Below, one piece after another: positions 12,448 to 23,924 of a stretch of 64,000 nucleotides of DNA. The translations under genes were made by a program, and so were the position numbers. How positions within the stretch are numbered: position 1 is the first letter of the stretch; each line of letters opens with the position of its first letter. The notes under the pieces are model-generated. The model searched no databases. It was not told where the DNA came from and was given only the letters and a program-made list of their open reading frames with translations. The DNA is from Anaeramoeba flamelloides (lineage: Eukaryota; Metamonada; Anaeramoebidae), in assembly GCA_027625915.1 (NCBI GenBank), contig JANTQA010000051.1, forward strand, positions 4,960,501 to 5,024,500. The letters run 5' to 3'.

Positions 12448-14483
12448 TTCGATAATTTATGTAAAGCAATTTCAACAATGAACAAAAATATTTTATTTTT
12501 AGTATAATTTGAAACTCAAAAACCTTTAATGTATATAAACTTTGTTTTTGTCATAAGTACACAAAAAAATTCCCAAATATCAATGATTTTTTATAATTAA
12601 CCCTTAAAGAACAAATAAAAAATAACTAGAATAAAAAAAAAAATCAGAGAAAAGTTGATACCCACATATCAGTAAATTTAATCAATTCTATATATTTTCT
12701 TAAAGTTTGAAAAACTATAATTCTTAAGGGAATCATTGAGAAAAATAACAAGGATCTTTTGGATCTCCGATTGAAGATCCAAATAAAATTTCAAAACGAA
12801 TCAATATCCTTTTTCATAAATCATTTTCACTTTTTAAATACCATTAGAAGAACATGCGCTTACCTAGTGACTATCGATCTTGTAACAAATAAAAAAAATT
12901 TACAAAACAATTACTTTTCAAAAAAAAAAAAAAAATAGAAAAAAAGTAGAATATGAAAAAATGTGATTTCAATTTTGAAATTTCTAAACAAAGTTTTTTC
13001 TTTGAATATACATCCAAATCTTTTATACATTTAATTCCATTCATTGCCTCTGTTACACACCGACTGGGAAATATTTTATTATTTGTTTTATTTATGATGG
13101 AGATTAATTAAATTTCTTTCTTTCTTTTCTTTTTGCTTTTAGTCTTGAATTTAATTTTAATACTTTTTTTTTTTTTGTAATTTATGGGAGAAGTTTTTAA
13201 TTGGTTTTGTTTTCCGTTAGTTTTTTTTTTTTTTTTGAAATAAAAAGAATTGTTTAATAAATTTTCGGTTTATTTCAAAAATTAAAAAAAAAACTTAGGC
13301 ACCTGAGGGCTCTCTACGGCACTTTCCATTAAGCTTTATTGAGTTTTCTGTTTATTCGGAAAATCAATGTATTTTCGTTAGGTTTTTTTGAGTTTTCGAT
13401 TTATGTGGAAAATCCATAGATTTCCGTTAGGTTTTTTTTACCTTTTGAAATAAACCGAAAATTTATTAAAATTTTCTGTTTATTTCAAAAAGCCAAAAAA
13501 AAAAAAACCTAGAACACTTCACAAATAAAATATAAAACCTCAAAAAAACCTAGAACACTTAAGAATCTAACAGAAAACTGTATATAAATCGTAGTTATTT
13601 TTTTTTTTAATTTTAGAAATTAAAAGAAATTTTATATAAATTTTCTTTTTATTTCTTAAAGTAAAAAAAAAACATCATTAAATTTTCCAGAATTTAAAAA
13701 AATTGAGTAAAATCAAAGATTCCTCCCCATTCTTTCGAATTTTGGAAAAGAACCATTTTTTTTGTTTTTTTGAATTTTAGAAATTAATAAAAACATAGGT
13801 ACTCCCCTAATTCCAAAAAATTTCAACAATATTCTGTTTTTTATAGATGATGATAATTTTTGTAGATATTCAAATATTTTCGGCATTTAGTGATTTTTTC
13901 AGAATGGTAATTTGACTCTAAAAAACCTGGAATAATTTTTGATTTTCCACCAAGGCAATTTATTTTTTGAGAAAATTAATGAAAAATTAAAATTAATATA
14001 CATTTGCTTCGCAAATATCAGTCATTTTAAACCAAGATAAAAATAAATCATAATAAATGAAGTGTCTTGTCACACTAGAACAATATTTAGCATATTCAAG
14101 CTGACTGTGAAAAAAAAAATGTCTACAAATGCCAATAATTTATAAAATATCTACATTTTACAAAAATTCCCGTTTTTATTTTGAATAATCAAAAGCATTT
14201 TAAAAATGAATTAAAGCATAATATTTTTATCCTTTAACGTTTTTAACTCTGTAATAAAATTTGAATACAGCCAGTTTCACTTTAAAGTCAATTATTCACG
14301 ACAAATTCTGAATTGAAAATATATTAATGAACAAATTACAAAAAAAACAAAAAAGAAGAAGAGTTAACTTATATTATCCATTTTTTTTATTATGGGATTA
14401 TTGATTATAAACCATCTACAATTTTTACAATTTAATTTTAATTGTTTTTTTTTTGAAAAACGAAATTTTAATAAATATATGTT

Positions 14484-14519
<36 letters not shown>

Positions 14520-14920
14520 ATTAATCAAAATTTTATCTTTGTGTATCATTATTTTATCATACAAACTTGAAAAAATTCTAATTTTCTAACCTAATATTTT
14601 TCTTAAATAGATCACTTGATTTTTATGATGGTTATTGTTCCGAAATAATTTTGGAGAATATAATGAACATTTTACCAAAAGGTAGAATTGTTATGTTGGC
14701 AACTTTTGGTAATTGCTCTTACATGTTTGTTAAAAAAATTTCCAAAGCACTGGAATTGATTGGTGGTTCAAAAGGATCTTTGAGTTCTCATGGAAGTTAT
14801 GCTTTGATTGGAATTAAGGGTGCTCTACCTGGTACAATGATTGAAATGGCATCTAAAAACCCAGAACCAGTTGAAATTGAAACAACTTTAGATGAATTAA
14901 TGAAAAAATACAAGAATTAA
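10797..14920 (+). CDS. ILEI / double BTB / ILEI protein, three exons, about 585 aa
   Basis: Exons 10797-10981, 11126-12388 and 14611-14920; donors GTAAAA and GTAAAT, acceptors TTTTAG and AAATAG, all phases agree and the sum is 1758 bases. Residues about 14-143 form an interleukin-like EMT inducer (ILEI/FAM3-type) domain: FSLHSAGF, NGVDYS, KRGFNIVLFDP, then CFDTWGS, IPIGTIVLISIKDEAT, YVLIGRKGAKDG. Residues about 160-415 form a tandem BTB module; the second BTB carries an EN/EK run at about 280-317 just before IKTHKIILHTRSNLFRGLF. Residues about 434-575 are a second ILEI domain (SFSFYAYSSGTYLNPG, RGLHILVFDP, then LPKGRIVMLATFG, YALIGIKGALPG). ILEI folds bind ligands or carbohydrate in other proteins; BTB domains oligomerise and often bind cullin-3. 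The joint role is inferred only. The start is the first ATG after an in-frame stop; an upstream exon cannot be excluded. Confidence 0.88.
11806..11890 (+). repeat. GAR-rich hexanucleotide repeat coding EN/EK run
   Basis: Tandem GAGAAT and GAGAAA units inside exon 2 of the ILEI-BTB gene, coding alternating Glu-Asn then Glu-Lys. The run sits in the loop before the conserved H-x-x-L-x-x-R-S strand and helix of the second BTB domain. Such tracts vary in length by slippage. Confidence 0.85.
12389..14610 (+). other. 2.2-kb intron 2 of the ILEI-BTB gene
   Basis: Donor GTAAAT directly after the LNT codons, acceptor AAATAG, phase 2. It contains a T run at 12416-12446, a composite GTTAGG palindrome cluster at about 13213-13815, and a TA microsatellite at about 14489-14518. 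No gene of its own is apparent. Confidence 0.85.
13213..13815. repeat. Composite GTTAGG/CCTAAC palindrome cluster, copy 1
   Basis: Several palindromic modules in a row. One pairs TTTTTTTGAAATAAA with its inverse around AAACCGAAAATTTATTAAAA; others carry TTTTGAGTTTTC and the inverse CTAGAACACTT blocks; a degraded one has CCAGAATTT with ATTCTTTCGAATTTTGG. Module borders read CGTTAGGTTTT or AAAAACCTAG. Related clusters lie at 43445, 54211, 60030, 62881 and elsewhere. Confidence 0.7.
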
Positions 14921-16729
14921 CTAATTATATTTCATTTTATATTTTTATTGATAAATATTTTTAAAAAAGGTTTTTTTAAAAAAAATAATATTAAAAAAAA
15001 AGTCTTTCTGATTTTTATTTTTTAAATTCAGTCCAAAAAAAAAAAAAAAATATTTGATTTTATTTTGTAACGAATCATTAAATTAATTTACTTTTTCAAA
15101 AAAAAAGTACCCGCCATGAAATTTATGATGGAATACAAATAAAAGAGAAACCAGACTTAAACTATTAAAAAAGGATGTTTTTTGATAGTATTTATGTATC
15201 TTTTAAAAAATGGATTTGTAAGATTAAAATTTTGGGGCCTTGGAACTATTATAGAAAATGCGTAAATACTATCAAAAATCGAAAACACTAGAAAATTCAT
15301 TAACCTTTTAAAAACACTTTATGAAGAACATTTAAGAAAGTTGAATGTTCAGAGATAAATGTTAATGGTGAAAAAACTATTTTACTTTAAGATTTTTTTT
15401 TATTTTATTTTAATTTTCTACCTTATGCTCTCGAAAAAGTTTTTGGTACCTGTTGAGTGTATTCGTACATGTTATGTCTAGTTAGGGTAAGTGGGTATGG
15501 AGACTAACATATCAGTTTTGAAATGATAAAAAATATCAAAGTTTGTGAGTGTTCTTAATAATTTCTACTACCATGAATTAAAACAATTCCTTTTAGAGAA
15601 AGGACGGGTGACTAACAATTGATATAGATCACCCTTAATAGGGTAGGACACATGTGTGTACGATTTAGTATCACCATACTATTTCTGAGTTGTCTCCGAG
15701 AGGACAAAAAAGACTTTTAAAAAATTTCAGTAATGATACATAATTAGAAATTAGCAATACAAAGACATTTTTCCCGAGTTTTTAATATCATTGAAAAAAG
15801 GTTATAAATGTTACATAGACATCTAAGATTCCAATTCTTTTTTCTTATAATGTGTAGAATAATATACCCCAAAAGTTGTAATTTTACACAGTTTATGATT
15901 ATGACAAAAGAAGGATATTCAAACGTAAACTTCTAATTTAAACATTAAAACATGTACAAGAATATTAGAGTCTATTTGAAGCACCTAAAAAAACATTTTC
16001 AGTAATATACAAAAAAATTCAAGCATTTTTGAAAATATTTGATATTTTTTAATATTTAGATTATAAATATATTATTATGGAACTTTTTTCAAGTGACTGT
16101 CATAAAAAATTATAATTAAAAATTTATGAATAATTTCATCCTTTGAAGGATGTTTTAGAAAAATATTTGATAAAAAAAATAAATAATCTTTTTTTTTTCA
16201 ATTAAAACTGAAAATAAAATTGATATTTAATCTATATTTATGAAATATAATACACAAATACACTAGAAATCTTTTAAAATCATTTTTTAAAGTATTTCAA
16301 ATTATTGAAATATTTTTACAAAAAAGATTAAATAGGAGATTATGTTAATACTAAAACTGTAATCATACATCTTACTTTGTTTTACCATTTTCAGTATACA
16401 TTGCACCCTTTCTAATATAATCAATAAAAAAGAATCTTAAAAAAAAAAAAAAAAAAATAGATTATGTGTTTCATCAATAAAAATATTTTCTTTTATTTTT
16501 TTTCCATTTTTTTCAGTCTATTTTAAAAAAAAGGTTTATTGAAAATCTTTTTTTAATAATCAGCTTTGTTAAATACATTTTATCAAATAAACCAAGTTAT
16601 TAGAAAAAGGGTTCAAACCAAAAATCAAATGAAAATTTTTCTTTTTGTATTAATAATTAAGGATTAAGTTTTCTAATTATTTAAAAAATAATAAATAGTA
16701 ACTACTAAATTTAAATAAAAATAAATCAA
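14921..16729. other. Spacer with a less AT-rich pocket at 15420-15710
   Basis: Mostly AT-rich non-coding sequence between convergent genes. The pocket at about 15420-15710 has clearly higher GC, with a possible stem between GGGTGA (15606) and TCACCC (15629), but no open frame with recognisable protein. It might be a structured RNA or an old insertion; nothing stronger can be said. Confidence 0.4.
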
Positions 16730-17215
16730 AAAAAAATTCTTCAAGGTGTTTAGAATGTGATAAAACAAAACCTCTAATTTTGTCTGAAAATTTAATTTCA
16801 ATCTGATAAAAAAATAAGATTCCGATTTAGTTCATCTCCATTGAAATTTCAGAAACAACTTTAAATATGAGACAACTTTACACATTATCTTTGAATTTAA
16901 GTCAAGATTCTAAACATATAATTCCAATATAATAAAAGAGAAAAAAAGAAAATGAAATAAAAGCATTTTTCTCAATTTAACAGATGCAAAGGAGTTAACA
17001 CTGGCTAAATACCACTCTACCAATGTTTGAAGTTTAATAAAACATATATTTTCAACTTGTTTTAAAAGGAAAAATTTACAACAAAACAAATTATTTTTCA
17101 AATTTTTGATAAAAAAATTTCAAAAGTCGTAATCTTTCATTTTTTTTTTTTTATGAATTTGGAATGAATTAATGCAAAATAATTTAATTAAATCACGAAA
17201 AAAAAAAATAAAAAA
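16730..17215. repeat. Dispersed repeat, family G, copy 1
   Basis: The part at 16730-17055 is an inverted copy of about 19865-20220 (shared TTTTATCACATTCTAAACA, GTTGTTTCTGAAATTTCAA, TTTTCTTTTTTTCTC). The part at 17085-17215 is a direct copy of about 20480-20612 (shared TTTTTGATAAAAAAATTTCA, GAATTAATGCAAAA). One segment is thus inverted relative to its flank between the two copies. No coding function recognised. Confidence 0.65.
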
Positions 17216-17868
17216 TAAAAAAAAATAAAATTTATTTTTTTATTAAAAATAAATTGAAATAAACAAAATAATTTGAAATGTAAAATAGATTTCAAAAATT
17301 TTGACTCACTTTATAATGTTAATGGGAGCCGTTTTGAGCGTTTATTCTGTATCTTATCAAAATAATATTTTCAAATTTTTGGATCAGAATCATTTTTTCT
17401 AAATTTATTCAATTTTTGTTTTTCTGTTTCTTTTTCATTTTTGGTTTTGGTTTTGTTTGTCTTTTGTTTATGTTTATGTTTTTTTTTTTTTTTCTCTTTT
17501 TTTGGTACTTCTTTTCTTTTTTGGTCAATTTTTTTTTTTTTTTCTGATACATTTTTTTTGCCAAAGATCATGCGGAAAAAAAAATCTTCAAAAAGACAAA
17601 TAATCACTTAGAAAATTGAGACTAGGTAATGTCTTTTGAAATGAATTTAATTATTAGTAAAAAATCTTTGTTGTCAAACTTTTTTTCAGTGAAAGTTCAG
17701 TAATCAAAAATCTGCAATGCCCATTTCAAAAATTGTGACTCACCTTTTTTTAGGTTTTTGGTTTTTATTTTTATTTAATTTTTAAAATATCAGGCTTTTA
17801 TGGATTGAGAATGATTTAAAAGCGAATTATAAATCAGATTTAATTATTTGTTGTTCTTGAATACTAAA

Positions 17869-17902
<34 letters not shown>

Positions 17903-18019
17903 CAATTTATTATTTCAGGCGAGTCACAATTTTTGAAATGGTGTTTATTATTCAAAATTTTGACTCGATTTTTTTTTTTTTACATTCAGAATTAAAGACA
18001 AAATACAAAATAAAAAAAA
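17216..18019. other. Spacer with small hairpins built on GACTCAC motifs
   Basis: Four related motifs of the type AAAATTTTGACTCAC or its inverse occur at about 17295, 17730, 17920 and 17955. The pair at 17720-17744 and 17918-17942 is a good inverted repeat flanking a TA microsatellite (about 17869-17900). A Lys-rich minus-strand frame at 17371-17607 has homopolymer character and was not called. The region lies downstream of the Sel1-BTB gene. Confidence 0.5.
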
Positions 18020-21000
18020 TTATTTTTCTAATTTCAATTTTTGATATTCCCTTTTTATACAGAGTTCTAATTTGGAATGTTTGTTTAATTGATAATATTC
18101 TACTGCATCATGTAATTCTTTTATTAATTGTTGTGGATTTTCTTCCTCGGATAAATCAAGTTCTTCGGTATATAGAAATTGTATTATTTTATTAAGCGAA
18201 TTCAAAGATTTCTCTGAATAATCACCAACTTGATTTAAATTATCCCCAATTACCACAAACATTGAACGGAATAGCTGTGAGCGTGCTTGCAAAATAAATT
18301 TGTGTACAAACAATTTTGAATTATTAACTATTATTGCAAAATCTTTTGTTTTATTTAAATGGAATATTTTCTTCAAATCTGATACAAGCCCCGTTTTCGA
18401 ACCTTTTTGAGCAAAATTTATATTGAATTGAAGACAAATTTTTTTGATTAATTGGGCGTTATTTGTAATTCCGCAATAAAGCCATTTAAAAAATTGATTT
18501 AATATATCTGTTGAATAAGTCTTTAATTTTTCATTTATTTGTTCGACACTGCATTGCAAACGCATTTCAATAAAAATTTTAAATACTTTAATGTTTTTTA
18601 TTTGACAATCAGTCATTTCCTTTCTTTGAAAAAATAAAGAGAAATCATCCCTAATGGAATTTTCAGCTAATAATTTTTGAATTATTTTGGAGGCCTTTTC
18701 CATTTTTTGTTTTCCATTTTTCGTTTTTCCTTTCATTTTTTCTAATGATTGAATTTTCTTTTTCAATAAATCAATAACTGTTTCTTGCTTGTTATTCTTG
18801 ATCCAGATGTCGCATCCGTATTCTAACAAAAATAATAGATATTTTTCTTGATCATACACATCCCATTCAGCCATTAAATGCAAGCCTGTGTTGCCATCTC
18901 CATCCTGCTTATTCATTTCAACCCCCCCTTTGATACTTTTCTCAAGCTTTTCAAGCGAGATCTTTTGATCAATCATAAAGATCAATTTTGATTTGTTTTT
19001 TACAATTTTGATTGACGACTCGTGCCCATTTTTCGCAGCCTCCGAATACCAATCATAGGACTTTTCCAAATCTTGCTCAACCATCCCCTTTTCTCCCCTT
19101 CTATAACATATAGCCAAATTATATTGAGAATATTCATTACTAAGCTCTGCTCCTTCTTGATACCTTTTAAATGCCTTAGACAAATTTTTTTCAACGCCAA
19201 TACCCGCTTCATACATGATACCTAAATTGTTAATTGAGGGAACATACTTTAATTTCGCTGCACTTTTATGCCAATAGAAACACAACTTTTCGTTTTTTTC
19301 AGTACCTTGGCCCTCTTTATAACATTCAGCTAAATTGAATTGTGCTTGGGGATCGCCCATCTGTGCTGCAATTTTATAATACTTAAATGCAGTTTCATAA
19401 TTTTGTACAACACCTTTTCCTCTTTCAAAAATATTCCCTAAATTTGTGGTTGCAAAAGAATATCCTATTTTCCAAAATTATTTATTTTTAATTTTGATAA
19501 TTGGTTTTGTTATTAATATTTTTTTTTTTTTTTTTTGCAAGTATATTGATATATTATTTGGGATTAATCATTAAATTCTGAAAATTGTTGGAAAATCAAT
19601 AATTTTTGAAAAAACATTTGATTACACCTCAAGTATTTTTTGTTTTTTGTGGTTTCTGTTTGTTTTTTTTGGAGATTTCTGTTTTTTTTTTTTTTTTTTT
19701 TTGGGAAAATAGAGTTTTTAGATTGTACTCATAAATATTATTATTTGTAAGAAAAAAATAGATCTCAAATTTAATCCTTTATTGACTTATCATGTGAATT
19801 TTTTTTGTATAAAATTCGAAAAATAAATTATTTTCTTTCAAATTTGCCCTTTTAAAATAAATAAAAAAATTGATGTTTTATTAAACCTCAAACATTGACA
19901 GAGATCTTTGTTAGATGTTGGCTTTAATTTGTAAATTTTTAATTGAGCAAAATATTTTCTTTTCATTTTCTTTTTTTCTCTTTTATTATATTGGAATTAT
20001 ATTTTAAGAATCTTCACTTAAACTCAAAGTTAATGTACATTGAAAATCTGATATTTAAAGTTGTTTCTGAAATTTCAAAGGAGATAAACTATTTAGGTTT
20101 TTTCCCCTTTTATCAGATGAAGGAAAATAAATTTACGAACGAAATGAATGTTTTTGTTTTATCACATTCTAAACACCTTGAAGAATTTTTTTTTGATTTA
20201 TTTTTATTTAAATTTCTTGAGATCCAATTTATGATTTTCTAACATGTTACAAAAAAACTAAACACTTAATTGCTAATGCCAAAAGAAAAACTTTATTTTG
20301 ATTTTGTATATGAAACATTTTGAATATCCCCACAATTTATTTGATAAAAAGGGATGGAACAAATTCTATTGGTAAAATACAATTTTCAACAAGTTCATTT
20401 GATAAATACCAAGACCATTGATTTTTTCAAACACTGATTTTGAAAGAAACTAAAAAAAAAGAAAAATTTTGAAAAAAAAATATAAAATTATTTTTCAAAT
20501 TTTTGATAAAAAAATTTCAAAAGTAGTAATCTTTCATCGCTTTTGATTTTATGAATTGTTTAATGAATTAATGCAAAAAAATTTAATTAAATCACAAAAA
20601 AAATTAAAAAAAAAATATTTCTTTTGTTTTTACAAATAACACTTAAAAAAACAAAATGTCTGAAACTAATTGTTCAGAGCACGAATGAAAAAATAATGCT
20701 TCTAAATTTAAATAAAAAAATTTATTCTGAATTTGGAAAATTTCGAAAATTGAGAATTATTTTAAAAAGTTTTTCTCAATTTTGATAATAATTAACTCTA
20801 CAAATAAAACGTTATTGTAAATTGGTTGTTTTTCAAAGTTTAGATTAATCGAATTTAATTCAATTACTTAGTTTAAATTTAAAAATAATATAAATTTTAT
20901 TAATTTTGGGATAATTTGTAAATAATTTCAATTTTCCAGTTCTCTTAAAGATTTTTAATAGAGAAAAAGTTAATTTTTTGATGAAACATAATTAATGTTT

Positions 21001-22931
21001 TTGAAATAACATAGTTTCTTGATTCTAGAAAAAAAAAATGCAAATGAATTTCTTTTGGTTAGTTTCATATTTTATTAATTAAATTACAAAAGATATTTTG
21101 GAAATAATCTATTAAGATGGAACCGCGATCAATTGTTTTTTTATGTTATTTTCATCGACATCGTATTTCCATAAAATCTTTTTTAAAAATATAGAAAAAT
21201 CTGAAATACCTAAAGCAACAGATTCAAAAAAAAAAAAAAAAAATGCCCCTTTCCCTTGGATCTTGGTTTAAATAAAGATTAAATATCAATTTTTTGAGTT
21301 AGTTATTTTTTTTTGAAAGCAAAACAAAAAAAATAATAAAAAATAACCAATTTTCGAAGGATATTTATCTTGATTATTTTTTTTTTCATTTTTTATTCCT
21401 TCAAGATCATTACCTCTTCAACAAAAAATAACTCAGGTAATTTGACTTGTTGTTTCGAAAATGAGAAATATATTTTTTATTTCAGAGTGCTATAAAAATC
21501 ACCCGATCAAGAAAAATATATTACTTATTTTCTCAAATTCATACAAATAACAACAGATATTGATGGATTTCTTTATTATCTGAAGCTTCAAAAAAGGGTA
21601 TAAAATTGAGAAAAGTATATTTTCAGAAATCCTTTTGCAATGTTAATAATTGGATCACTAACTTTAATTTTAAGTGGTAACTGAAAAATTCAAAAATTTT
21701 TACTTGAAACAATGAAAAAAGATAAGACGGGGATTTGATTCCATTTGAAGTTTAAATACCATCAAAATGTTGCTTGCTTTGTAATTCAATTTAAATTTTA
21801 TTCCTTATTTGATCCAATTCTCAAGAAAAAGCTGCCTTATTCTTCTTTTCTCAATTGGATTTGAAATTTCTGTTTGTTTTTGAAACACAAACTTTTATAA
21901 AAGTGTTTCTGATCCAATAACTGTGGTTGTTTGATCTTTTTCTTTGCTGTTCTGGTTTCAATTAACCAAAAATAAAAAAAAAAAAGAAAGAAAAGTGTGT
22001 AAATTAGGAATTAAGAATAGGGAAACAAAAATTTCAAACCAAAACGATGCCCTTTAAAAAAGTATTTTAAAGAACGCTTGTAATTAATTTCCACAGCTTC
22101 ACCATTTGTGTAGATTGTGCCGAGGTTATTTAATGCTGCAAGGTTTAATTTCCTGGCTGCAGATTCCAATAAGATTTTTGCTTGGTATACATCCAATTCA
22201 CAGCCCTCGCCCACTAAATAGCAAAATGCTAGAGAATTTTGGGCCCTGGGATAGGAGCGCTTTGCGGCCCTTTGGAATAATTTAAAGCTTTTGGAATCAT
22301 TCTTTTCACACCCAATCCCATCTGAAAAGCAAGTGCCATAATTCCTGATGCCAGCCAAGTTGTTTAATTTTGAAGACTTTCGGAACAGTTGAAATGCCCG
22401 TCTTTTGTTTTGTGCGATCCCATTACCCTTGACCAAAAGAGTGGCAAGCAAATTCAAGCATTTCGCGTCGTTGGTTTGTGACCCTTCCTCAAGCAAGTGT
22501 ATTACTTTGCGAACAAGATCCTTCGGGGTATTCTTAAAACAGCTCATTAACCGGTGATCTGCATGTGAACTTCCATCTTCACTTGCACGGAACCATAAAA
22601 ATAATGCCTTTAAGATCGACTGCGGGTTTGCCTTTAGAAATTCAAGATCCGCCAATTGGGATAACGCTGTGGGATGCCCTTTCACCGACGCGTGTTTGAA
22701 ATAGGTATACGCTAACCCCAAATTCTTTTTTACATACTTGCCTTGGAAATAAAGTTCTCCCAAATTGTAAAACGCCTCTGCGTTTCCTTGCTTGGAGCTT
22801 TCAAGGAAAAGCTTGATCGCCTTACTGATGTTCTGTTGCACATGGATGCCTTCATAGTAAAGAAATCCTAATTTTGCTTGTGCTTTGGCATTATTACGTT
22901 TGGACTGGTTCTTTAATAACGTAATATTCAT
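18020..22931 (-). CDS. Sel1-repeat / ankyrin / double-BTB protein, two exons, about 778 aa
   Basis: Exons 22040-22931 and 18020-19464 on the minus strand, joined by donor GTTTGA and acceptor AATAG in phase 1; the sum is 2337 bases. The join turns ...FKGHRF-G into G-YSFATTNLGNIFERGKGV, restoring a Sel1 repeat. Residues about 15-450 are Sel1-type helical repeats (A.a...LG.lY..G.gv..n...A...). Residues about 487-532 resemble an ankyrin unit (DGNTGLHLMAEW, LLEYGCDIW, ETVIDLL). Residues about 572-770 form the tandem BTB module, the first copy degenerate (EMTDCQIKNIKVFKIFIEMR), the second KDFAIIVNNSKLFVHKFILQ then ARSQLFRSMF. Sel1 and ankyrin repeats are protein-binding solenoids; with BTB they suggest an adaptor, for example of a ubiquitin ligase (inferred). 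Exon 1 is visibly less AT-rich than exon 2. Confidence 0.88.
19465..22039 (-). other. 2.6-kb intron of the Sel1-BTB gene
   Basis: Donor GTTTGA, acceptor AATAG. It contains copy 2 of repeat family G (19865-20612), T runs near 19520 and 19690, and otherwise AT-rich sequence. A frame at 19943-20242 falls inside the repeat and shares the peptide FHFLFFSFIILELY with copy 1, but only because the DNA is repeated. Confidence 0.85.
19865..20612. repeat. Dispersed repeat, family G, copy 2 (intronic)
   Basis: Partner of 16730-17215. The segment 19865-20220 pairs with it in inverted orientation, the segment 20480-20612 in direct orientation. Visual similarity is moderate, so it is not a recent duplication. 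Confidence 0.65.
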
Positions 22932-23036
22932 TTAATTTTAGTTTTGTGTTCACTTACTTTACGTTGATTTGAGTAAAAATTTGTTCAAAATTAAATTAAA
23001 AACTTTACGAAAAATTTTACAAATCTTTTAAAAAAT

Positions 23037-23730
23037 GAATGAATCGACCTCGATTAAAAATTTGTGGTTTATTTTTATTCTATTTGGAATTAATTTATAA
23101 TATTTATAAAGAGAGAAGAATGGTTGTGTGAGTTTCTTCTTTTTAAAGTTTTGATCATAAAAGTATGGAAAGTTTTTTTTTAACTCAAAATGTAGTGCTG
23201 CAATTTTCAATTTTTTGTGTTTCTTCATTATGTAAAATATCCTCTTATCTTGCAACTATTTCAAAACTAAAGTAATATTCAAGTGGTATGTTGTTATAGC
23301 TGTTATTGGTTGTGAGTTTTGAAGATCATTTGTATTGTCTCTCTTTGAAAATTTGGTTTCTTTTATTTTTGTATTTGTCAAAAATTACTTTGATTTTTAA
23401 AATGTTTTTAATTTTCCAAATAAATTTAAAAATTGAAATAGAGTCAAATAAAATACTCAAAATGAATTCTACCTTGAAGAAATTAAATTAGTATATAAAA
23501 ATGAATTATTTCAGAGATCTAAGAATACTTATTTTTCTATATTTTTTTAGATTGTATTATGGGATTATTTTTACTATAAAACCCCTTTATTTAATATTTT
23601 GAAGAGCTGATAGATCTTGCATTTTTCTTCTTATAATTCTAGTAGTATTTGGGATAACAAAATCAAATATAGAATTTTATCAAAGATGCTTCATTATTAA
23701 AGAATTGACAAAAAAAATCGAGGTCGATTC
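23037..23730. mobile_element. Element with short inverted ends GAATCGACCTCGATT
   Basis: The left end at 23037-23060 (ATGAATCGACCTCGATTAAAA) and right end at about 23712-23735 are inverted copies of at least 17 bases, with ATGA on both outer sides as a possible target duplication. The roughly 690-bp interior is AT-rich and has no credible gene. Likely a small non-autonomous DNA transposon. Confidence 0.55.
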
Positions 23731-23924
23731 AATGAAAAGGTTAAAATGATTTAAGGTAGAGACGTTTTACTCTTTGTCTGGTGTCTTCAAAACGTATAAT
23801 TATTCTCTGGGGTTAATGTCATAAAAACTTTGATTTTTCATGAGATAATAAATAGGATAATAATTCAATTACAAAATGAAAATTTTGGATTTTTTATACT
23901 TTTTGTCTATACCAAATTTCCCTT

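Noticed and set aside
17371-17607. Lys-rich 78-codon minus-strand frame
   Set aside because: Almost pure Lys/Glu/Thr from A-rich DNA; no partner exon and no recognised family.
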